A stretch of DNA of 11,746 nt from an uncultured Eubacteriales bacterium. Lineage in GTDB: Bacteria > Bacillota_A > Clostridia > Christensenellales > Aristaeellaceae. Where the stretch lies: contig CADCQZ010000162.1 in the NCBI GenBank assembly GCA_902803675.1, forward strand, positions 1 to 11,746, read 5' to 3'. The notes beneath the pieces are model-generated. The model worked only from the letters and a program-made list of their open reading frames with translations. It was not told where the DNA came from and searched no databases. This document shows positions 5,964-11,746 of the stretch, piece after piece. The first letter of the stretch is position 1. Each line of letters begins with the position of its first letter. The translations under genes and the position numbers were made by a program.

Positions 5964-7013
5964 ATGACCAGGGCTGTGAAATGCGGTCCCCTTGTGATCG
6001 GCGGAGGCGCGAAGATCTCCGTGCAGAGCATGACCAATACCGATACCCGGGACTGTGAAGCCACCGGCGCGCAGATCGCCCGCCTGTTCGAGAGCGGATG
6101 CGACCTGGTGCGGGTATCCGTATTCGACGAAAAATGCGTGCCCCACCTCAGAAAATACCAGGAGGACGCCCCGGGGCCCCTGAGCGCGGACATCCACTTC
6201 GACGCCCGCCTGGCGGTGGCGGCGGTGGAGAACGGGTTTGCCGCGCTGAGGATCAATCCGGGCAATATCGGCAGCGAGAGCGAAGTGGAGCGGGTGGTGG
6301 ACTGCTGCAAGGCCCACGGGACGCCCATCCGGATCGGCGTGAACTCCGGCTCCCTGGAAAAGGATATCCTGAACGCTCACGGCGGCGTGACCGCCGAGGG
6401 CATGGTGGAATCCGCCCTGAGGCATGTGCGGATCCTGGAGAAACGGGGCTTTGAGGATATCGTGATCTCGCTCAAGTCCACGGATCTGAGGACCACCGTG
6501 GACGCCTACCGCCGCATGGCGAAGATGTGCAGCTATCCCCTGCACGTGGGCATGACGGAAGCGGGCCTGCCCGGCGAGGGCAGCATCAGATCCGCCATCG
6601 GCATCGGCGCGCTGCTGCTGGACGGCATCGGGGACACGATCAGGGTATCCCTGACGGGGGACCCGGCCCTGGAAGCGCCGCTGGGGATCAGCATCCTCAA
6701 GGCTCTGGGCCTGCGGGGCGGCTTCAGGCTGATCGCCTGCCCCACCTGCGGGCGGACCCGCCTGGACACGGCGGCCATCGCCGCCCGGGTGGAGGAAGCC
6801 TTCCGGGATGAAAAAAGAGATATCACCGTCGCCGTCATGGGCTGCGTGGTCAACGGCCCGGGCGAAGCGCGGGGAGCGGACGTGGCCCTGTGCGGCGGCG
6901 TGGACTGCGGCGCGCTGTATATCGGCGGCGAGTACCGCGAGAAGCTGACAGGGGACGTGGCGGAAAAATTCATCGCCCGGGTCAGGAGGTTCCTGGATGA
7001 GCGGGATCGATGA
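5964..7013 (+). CDS. ispG: 4-hydroxy-3-methylbut-2-en-1-yl diphosphate synthase (IspG/GcpE)
   Basis: Cytosolic iron-sulfur enzyme that reduces 2-C-methyl-D-erythritol 2,4-cyclodiphosphate to HMBPP (HMBDP), the next-to-last step of the MEP pathway. 349 residues from the chosen start, normal for the bacterial form without the extra insert domain. An N-terminal TIM-barrel begins SVQSMTNTDTRDCEATGAQI and contains LRINPGNIG and MHVG-like substrate loops (here LHVGMTEAG). The C-terminal cluster domain keeps all four [4Fe-4S] ligands: Cys259 and Cys262 in CPTCGRT, Cys294 in MGCVVNGPGE, and Glu301. An ATG at 5955 would add three residues but lacks proper ribosome-site spacing. The gene starts 25 nt after rseP, and its last 17 bases overlap the start of polC, which implies translational coupling. 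With dxr upstream, two non-consecutive MEP steps share one transcript. Confidence 0.96.
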   Translation: MTRAVKCGPLVIGGGAKISVQSMTNTDTRDCEATGAQIARLFESGCDLVRVSVFDEKCVPHLRKYQEDAPGPLSADIHFDARLAVAAVENGFAALRINPGNIGSESEVERVVDCCKAHGTPIRIGVNSGSLEKDILNAHGGVTAEGMVESALRHVRILEKRGFEDIVISLKSTDLRTTVDAYRRMAKMCSYPLHVGMTEAGLPGEGSIRSAIGIGALLLDGIGDTIRVSLTGDPALEAPLGISILKALGLRGGFRLIACPTCGRTRLDTAAIAARVEEAFRDEKRDITVAVMGCVVNGPGEARGADVALCGGVDCGALYIGGEYREKLTGDVAEKFIARVRRFLDERDR

Positions 7014-10000
7014 ACTGTTCGACCTGATCGCGGCCGCGGCGCCGGAGACCCGGGACAAACTGCGCCTTGAGAGCGTGCGGTACTCCAAAAAGGAGAACCG
7101 GGCATATTTTTCCCTGGAATCCCAGACCCTGATCACGGAAAAGAGCTTCCTGAAGGTCAAGGAGATCCTGCGCCGGGAGTTCCCGCAGATGAAGTGTTCC
7201 CTGAGGATCACCTCACCGGACCTGAAGGACGCTTTCCTTAAGGATCCGGACCGCTATGCCCTGCCCATCAACCAGTACCTGCTGCGCCAGTTCCCCTCCG
7301 TGCGCAGCTGGGAGTTCGACATGCGCTGGATCAGCGAGGGCGGAAGGCTGTACCTGGAGGTGCCCGACGCTTTCGCTCTGCGCTACCTGAAGGAACAGGG
7401 CGCGGAGGAAAAGCTGCGGGAGGCCGTCAAGGGCGTGTTCAAGCTGGACGAGAACGTGACCCTGCGGGTGAGCGGCGACGCCGAAAAACGCCTGAAGGAG
7501 ATCACCGCGGAGCGGGAACGCCAGGAAGTGCTCCTGAAAAAGCGCATGGCGGAGAACGAGGCCAAGGGCGTGACCCTGACGCCCGTGAAAAAGAAGACCG
7601 ATGACAGGATCAAGGGCCGCAAGATCGGCGAGGAGCCCCGGCCCATCGGCGAACTGGACGCGGAGAACGGCACCGCCGTGGTGCACGGCGTGGTGCTCAC
7701 CTGCGAGCGGCGGGACGTGTCGGGCGGCGAGACGGCCCTGTTCACCTTTGACCTGACGGACTACACCGGCACTCTTTGCTGCAAGGTCTTTACCCGGTAC
7801 CGTGAGAAAGTGTACGGCGAGGAAACGGAACCGGTGAGCAAGGTGCCCCTCACCGAAGCGGAACGCCAGGCGGTGGATGAGTTTTATAAGCATTTCCAGC
7901 CCGGAAAGGCCCTTTTGATCCGGGGAGAGATCAAATACGACGATTTCGCCCGGGACCGGGTGATGATGGTGAGGGACGTGACGGCGGATACCTGGCCGGA
8001 GCGCATGGACAACGCCCCGGAAAAGCGCATCGAGCTGCACATGCACACCAATATGAGCAATATGGACGGCATCACCGCTCCGGAAAAGCTCATCGCCCGG
8101 GCCGCCAAATGGGGACACAGCGCCGTGGCGGTCACGGACCACGGCGTGCTGCAGGCCTTTCCGGAAGCTTTCGGCGCCGCGAAAAAGAACGGCATCAAGC
8201 TGATCCCCGGCATGGAAGGCTACATGACCTTCGATGACGACATCGTCCTGAATCCCGGCGGCCGGAGCCTGAAGGATCCCATGGTGGTGCTGGATCTCGA
8301 GACCACCGGGCTCAACGTGCGCAAGGCCCGGATCATCGAGATCGGCGCTGTGCGCATCCGGGACGGCGTGGTGGAGGACCGGCTCAATCTCTTCGTGGAT
8401 CCGGAGATGGACGTGCCCCAGAAGGTCACCGACATCACCCACATCTCCACCCAGATGCTCCGGGGCAGCCCCACGGCGAAGGAGGCCCTTCCCCGGCTGA
8501 TGGAATTCATCGGGGACTGCCCCATCGCCGCCCACAACGCGTCTTTCGACTGCGGCATCCTGTCCTTTGAGCTCAAGCGCCTGGGCCGGGAATGGAACGG
8601 CGCCCGGATCGACACCCTGTCCATGGCCAGGCGGATCTATCCCGACCTGAAATCCTACCGGCTGGGCAGCCTGTGCAAGCACCTGCACGTGTCCCTCAAG
8701 GGCGCTCACCGGGCCGTCAACGACGCGGAAGCCACGGCCAAATGCCTGAGCCTGATGCTGGAGGAGGCCGCCAAAAAGGGCTGCGAGACCCTGGATGACC
8801 TGAACCGCATGTCCGACGCCCCCACCCTGGGCACCAGCTACCACGTGGTGCTCCTGGCCCGGGACCGGGAGGGCCTGGAAAACCTGAACCGGCTGGTGAG
8901 CGAGAGCCACCTCAAGTATTTCCACCGCAAGCCGCTGATCCCCAGAAGCGTGCTGCAGAAGCACCGGGGAGGGCTGCTGGTGGGGTCCGCCTGCGCCGCG
9001 GGCGAACTGTACGACGCCATCCTGCGGGGCGCCGGGGACGACCAGCTCAAAAAGATCGCCCGGTTCTACGACTACCTGGAGATCCAGCCCCTGGGCAACA
9101 ACGCTTTCCTGCTGCGGGACGGCCAGGCGGAGAACGAGGATGAGCTCCGGGACAACAACCGGAAGATCGTCGCCCTGGGAAAGGAGCTGGGCCTGCCCGT
9201 GTGCGCCACGGGGGACGTGCATTTCATCGATCCCGAGGACGCCGTGTTCCGGGCCATCATCCAGGCCGGCCAGGGCTTTGACGACGCGGAGCACCAGCCG
9301 CCCCTGTACCTGAAGACCACCGAAGAGATGCTGGAGGAATTCAGCTACCTGGGTGAGGAGACCTGCCGCAAGGTGGTGCTGGATGATCCGAAGCTCATCG
9401 CATCCCGGATCGGCGATATCACCCTCTACCCCATCCACCCGGAGGGAAAGACCACTTTCTCGCCCTACTGGGAAGAGGCCGAGGGCGACATCACCAATAT
9501 GACCTGGTCGCGGGCCCGGGAGCTGTACGGCGATGACCTGCCCGAGCTGGTCAAAAAGCGCATCGACAAGGAGCTGGGCGCCATCATCGGCTACGGCTAC
9601 GCCACGCTGTACTCCATCGCCAACAAGCTGGTGCAGAAATCCCTGCGGGACCACTACGTGGTGGGCAGCCGCGGATCCGTGGGATCATCCGTCGTGGCCT
9701 TCATGTGCGGCATCACCGAGGTGAACCCCCTGCCGCCCCATTACCAGTGCCCCACCTGCCATAAGGGCTATTTCGACATCCCGAAGGAATTCACCATCGG
9801 GGTGGACCTTCCCGACAAGAACTGCCCCGTCTGCGGGAATCCCCTGCGCAAGGACGGGTATGACATCCCCTTCGAGGTGTTCCTGGGCTTCAAGGGCGAC
9901 AAGGTGCCGGACATCGACCTGAACTTCTCCGGCGAGTACCAGCCCACCGCTCATCAGTACGTCAAGGAGCTGTTCGGATCGGACAACGTGTTCCGGGCCG

Positions 10001-11349
10001 GCACCATCGGCACCCTGGCGGAGAAGACCGCCTACGGTTTCGTGCTCAAGTACCTGGAAGAGCGGAACCTCACCGTGACCGAAGCGGAAAAGCGCCGCCT
10101 GGCCAACGGCTGCGTGGGCGTGAAGCGCACCACGGGCCAGCACCCCGCCGGCATGGTGGTGGTGCCCAAGGGATATGAGATCTACCAGTTCACGGGCATC
10201 CAGCACCCGGCGGACGACATGGAGAGCGACATCGTCACCACCCATTTCGATTTCAACTCCATGCACGACATCCTGGTCAAACTGGACATCCTGGGCCACG
10301 ACGACCCCACCATGCTCCACCTCCTGGAGGAGCTGACGGGCGTGCCGTACCTGGACATCCCCCTGGACGACAAAAAGGTGATGAGCCTGTTCCAGAGCCC
10401 GGAAGCCCTGGGCATCACCAGCGAGGAGCTGGGCTGCAGCACGGGCACCTACGGCGTGCCCGAGTTCGGCACGGGCTTCGTGCGCCAGCTGCTGGACGAC
10501 ACCCGGCCCAGCACCATGCAGGAGCTGGTGCGCATCTCCGGCCTGTCCCACGGCACGAACGTGTGGCTGGGCAACACCAAGGACATCATCGACCAGGGCA
10601 TCGCCACCCTGAGCGATTGCTTCTGCACCCGGGATGACATCATGAACCAGCTGATGAAAATGGGCGTGGAAGCGAAAATGAGTTTCGACATCATGGAATC
10701 CGTCCGCAAGGGCAAGGGCCTCAAGCCCGCCATGGAGGAAGCCATGCACGCCCACAACGTGCCGGAATGGATGATGGAGTCCTGCCGGAAGATCAAATAC
10801 ATGTTCCCCAAGGGCCACGCCGTAGCCTACGTGACCATGGCCCTGCGGGTGGCCTGGTACAAGGTATACCGGCCCCTGGCCTACTACGCGGCCTACTTCA
10901 CCATCCGCGGCGACGGGTTCGACGCCTGCACCATGATCTTCCAGGACGTGAAGAGCGCCCGGAACAAGCTCAGGGAATGCGAAGAGCTGGTGGAGGGCAA
11001 CAAGGACGCCACCGCGAAGGAGCAGAACCAGGTGGTGGCCATGCAGATGGTGCTGGAGATGATGCTGCGCGGCTTCCGTTTCCTGCCGGTGGACCTGTAC
11101 CACAGCCACGTGAGCCGCTTCCAGCCCGTGGATGACACCCACCTGCTGGTGCCCTTCATCTCCATGGGCGGCCTGGGCGAAAGCGCGGCCAAGAGCATCG
11201 TGGAGGCCCGGGAGACCCCCTTCCTGTCCCTGGAGGATCTGACGCGCCGGGCCAAGGTGTCCAGTGCTGTCACGGAGCTGCTCCAGCAGCAGGGCTGTCT
11301 GAAGGACCTGCCCGAAAGCAGCCAGACCAGCCTGCTGGAGGGGCTGTAG
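6997..11349 (+). CDS. polC: DNA polymerase III PolC-type, replicative polymerase with 3'-5' exonuclease
   Basis: Main leading-strand replicase of low-GC-type Gram-positives, working with DnaE and the beta clamp. 1450 residues, the usual PolC length. In order: N-terminal domain (1 to about 215); OB-fold (about 217-335); PHP domain opening with HMHTNMSNMDG (His348, His350) and resuming after the exonuclease; DEDDh exonuclease (about 428-590) with Asp433 and Glu435 in LDLETTG, Asp518 in HNASFD, His571 and Asp576 in HRAVNDAEA; GSRGSVGSS at 890-898; a zinc site with Cys918, Cys921, Cys943 and Cys946; the catalytic aspartates Asp972 and Asp974 in PDIDLNF and Asp1097 in KLDILGHDD; and a helix-hairpin-helix region near the end (ISMGGLGESAAKSIVEA). 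All catalytic residues are present. The start at 6997 has AGGAGG 7 nt upstream, and that site lies inside ispG. It is last in the operon. Confidence 0.98.
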   Translation: MSGIDELFDLIAAAAPETRDKLRLESVRYSKKENRAYFSLESQTLITEKSFLKVKEILRREFPQMKCSLRITSPDLKDAFLKDPDRYALPINQYLLRQFPSVRSWEFDMRWISEGGRLYLEVPDAFALRYLKEQGAEEKLREAVKGVFKLDENVTLRVSGDAEKRLKEITAERERQEVLLKKRMAENEAKGVTLTPVKKKTDDRIKGRKIGEEPRPIGELDAENGTAVVHGVVLTCERRDVSGGETALFTFDLTDYTGTLCCKVFTRYREKVYGEETEPVSKVPLTEAERQAVDEFYKHFQPGKALLIRGEIKYDDFARDRVMMVRDVTADTWPERMDNAPEKRIELHMHTNMSNMDGITAPEKLIARAAKWGHSAVAVTDHGVLQAFPEAFGAAKKNGIKLIPGMEGYMTFDDDIVLNPGGRSLKDPMVVLDLETTGLNVRKARIIEIGAVRIRDGVVEDRLNLFVDPEMDVPQKVTDITHISTQMLRGSPTAKEALPRLMEFIGDCPIAAHNASFDCGILSFELKRLGREWNGARIDTLSMARRIYPDLKSYRLGSLCKHLHVSLKGAHRAVNDAEATAKCLSLMLEEAAKKGCETLDDLNRMSDAPTLGTSYHVVLLARDREGLENLNRLVSESHLKYFHRKPLIPRSVLQKHRGGLLVGSACAAGELYDAILRGAGDDQLKKIARFYDYLEIQPLGNNAFLLRDGQAENEDELRDNNRKIVALGKELGLPVCATGDVHFIDPEDAVFRAIIQAGQGFDDAEHQPPLYLKTTEEMLEEFSYLGEETCRKVVLDDPKLIASRIGDITLYPIHPEGKTTFSPYWEEAEGDITNMTWSRARELYGDDLPELVKKRIDKELGAIIGYGYATLYSIANKLVQKSLRDHYVVGSRGSVGSSVVAFMCGITEVNPLPPHYQCPTCHKGYFDIPKEFTIGVDLPDKNCPVCGNPLRKDGYDIPFEVFLGFKGDKVPDIDLNFSGEYQPTAHQYVKELFGSDNVFRAGTIGTLAEKTAYGFVLKYLEERNLTVTEAEKRRLANGCVGVKRTTGQHPAGMVVVPKGYEIYQFTGIQHPADDMESDIVTTHFDFNSMHDILVKLDILGHDDPTMLHLLEELTGVPYLDIPLDDKKVMSLFQSPEALGITSEELGCSTGTYGVPEFGTGFVRQLLDDTRPSTMQELVRISGLSHGTNVWLGNTKDIIDQGIATLSDCFCTRDDIMNQLMKMGVEAKMSFDIMESVRKGKGLKPAMEEAMHAHNVPEWMMESCRKIKYMFPKGHAVAYVTMALRVAWYKVYRPLAYYAAYFTIRGDGFDACTMIFQDVKSARNKLRECEELVEGNKDATAKEQNQVVAMQMVLEMMLRGFRFLPVDLYHSHVSRFQPVDDTHLLVPFISMGGLGESAAKSIVEARETPFLSLEDLTRRAKVSSAVTELLQQQGCLKDLPESSQTSLLEGL

Positions 11350-11400
11350 GGATACCATCCCTGTTTTCCTTATCAAACGGACGGATGAACGAAATAAAAA

Positions 11401-11424
11401 CGGGCTGCCTTTTCAGGCAGCCCG
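11401..11424 (-). terminator. Intrinsic terminator of the EF-G gene, also at the polC 3' end
   Basis: CGGGCTGCCT (11401-11410), loop TTTC, AGGCAGCCCG (11415-11424): a perfect 10-bp GC-rich stem with a 4-nt loop. Read on the minus strand it is followed at once by TTTTTATTTC, a good U-tract, so it is a strong terminator for the EF-G gene, whose stop is 23 nt away. On the plus strand only CTGTGTTATT follows, so it stops polC transcripts less well, although it can still protect their 3' end. Confidence 0.85.
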
Positions 11425-11447
11425 CTGTGTTATTGGGATCGATGAGA

Positions 11448-11746
11448 TCACTCGTCCTCGTCCTCGTCGGTCTGAGCGTTCTCGATGATCTTCTTGGCCA
11501 CGTCGCCGGGCACTTCCTCGTAGCGCTCAAAGCGCATGGTGAAGGAGCCCCTGGCCTGGGTCATGGAGCGCAGATCCGTCGCGTACTTGAACATTTCGGC
11601 CATAGGCGCTTCGGCGGTGACCCTCTGGAGACCGTCAATCTGGTCCATGCCCATGATCCTGCCGCGGCGCTTGTTCATGTCGCCCATGATGTCGCCCATG
11701 TACTCATCCGGCACGAACACTTCCACGTGCATGATCGGCTCGAGCA
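11448..11746 (-). CDS. fusA: Elongation factor G family protein, C-terminal part (cut by window edge)
   Basis: 98 complete codons of domain V of an EF-G type GTPase, which drives ribosomal translocation; the rest lies beyond the right edge. The visible part begins [20 protein letters not shown] and includes [10 protein letters not shown], then [25 protein letters not shown], the highly conserved domain V strand and helix. It ends in a short acidic tail, QTDEDEDE, before the TGA at 11448-11450. The [19 protein letters not shown] and MTQARGSF wording, together with the acidic tail, reminds me more of the second EF-G-like protein found in many Clostridia than of the str-operon FusA, so the fusA symbol is tentative. 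The gene is convergent with polC, and its promoter is outside the window. Confidence 0.85.
   Translation of the reverse strand, partial: LEPIMHVEVFVPDEYMGDIMGDMNKRRGRIMGMDQIDGLQRVTAEAPMAEMFKYATDLRSMTQARGSFTMRFERYEEVPGDVAKKIIENAQTDEDEDE

Noticed and set aside
7213..9654. 813-codon open frame on the minus strand opposite polC (with another at 9685-11376)
   Set aside because: Antisense to conserved polC domains, with no motifs and no ribosome site. Explained by codon bias.

Overview
This window is GC-rich, densely coding bacterial chromosome and looks like a member of the Clostridia (Bacillota). Three things support this: a PolC-type replicative polymerase with an internal proofreading exonuclease and a four-cysteine zinc site, the MEP isoprenoid genes dxr and ispG, and the gene order dxr-rseP-ispG-polC, which is common in Clostridia. 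The strong third-position GC bias and the run of conserved core genes suggest an uncultured gut-type clostridial lineage, but the genus cannot be named from the sequence. No tRNA, rRNA, CRISPR array, insertion sequence or phage gene was seen.

Layout. Bases 1-1463 (minus strand) hold most of pgi (glucose-6-phosphate isomerase), cut off by the left edge. A divergent regulatory region of about 340 bp follows. It has a TATAAT promoter facing pgi, and a near-consensus promoter plus a perfect 14-bp palindrome facing the next gene. Bases 1800-3500 (plus strand) encode a full-length Rho-family protein. A terminator-like hairpin and a GC-rich inverted repeat lead into a second strong promoter at 3626-3654. 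That promoter drives the apparent operon dxr, rseP, ispG, polC (3698-11349), whose gaps are 9 bp, 25 bp and a 17-bp overlap. A hairpin at 11401-11424 then separates polC from the convergent 3' end of an EF-G family gene (minus strand, 11448 to the right edge).

How the genes fit together. dxr and ispG encode the first committed step and the [4Fe-4S] penultimate step of the MEP pathway. rseP encodes an intramembrane site-2 protease. polC encodes the replicative polymerase. Co-transcription would tie isoprenoid supply, envelope proteolysis and DNA replication to one promoter. pgi (glycolysis) and EF-G (translation) are flanking housekeeping genes.

The main oddity is the Rho-family gene. The reading frame is intact and the Rho N-terminal domain and the RNA-binding cold-shock domain are well preserved. 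In the motor domain the Walker A loop, the catalytic glutamate, the Q-loop and the R-loop are all replaced, while the fold and the Walker B aspartate remain. It looks like a selected RNA-binding protein derived from Rho that cannot hydrolyse ATP, not a normal termination helicase. Whether a canonical Rho exists elsewhere in the genome cannot be seen here.
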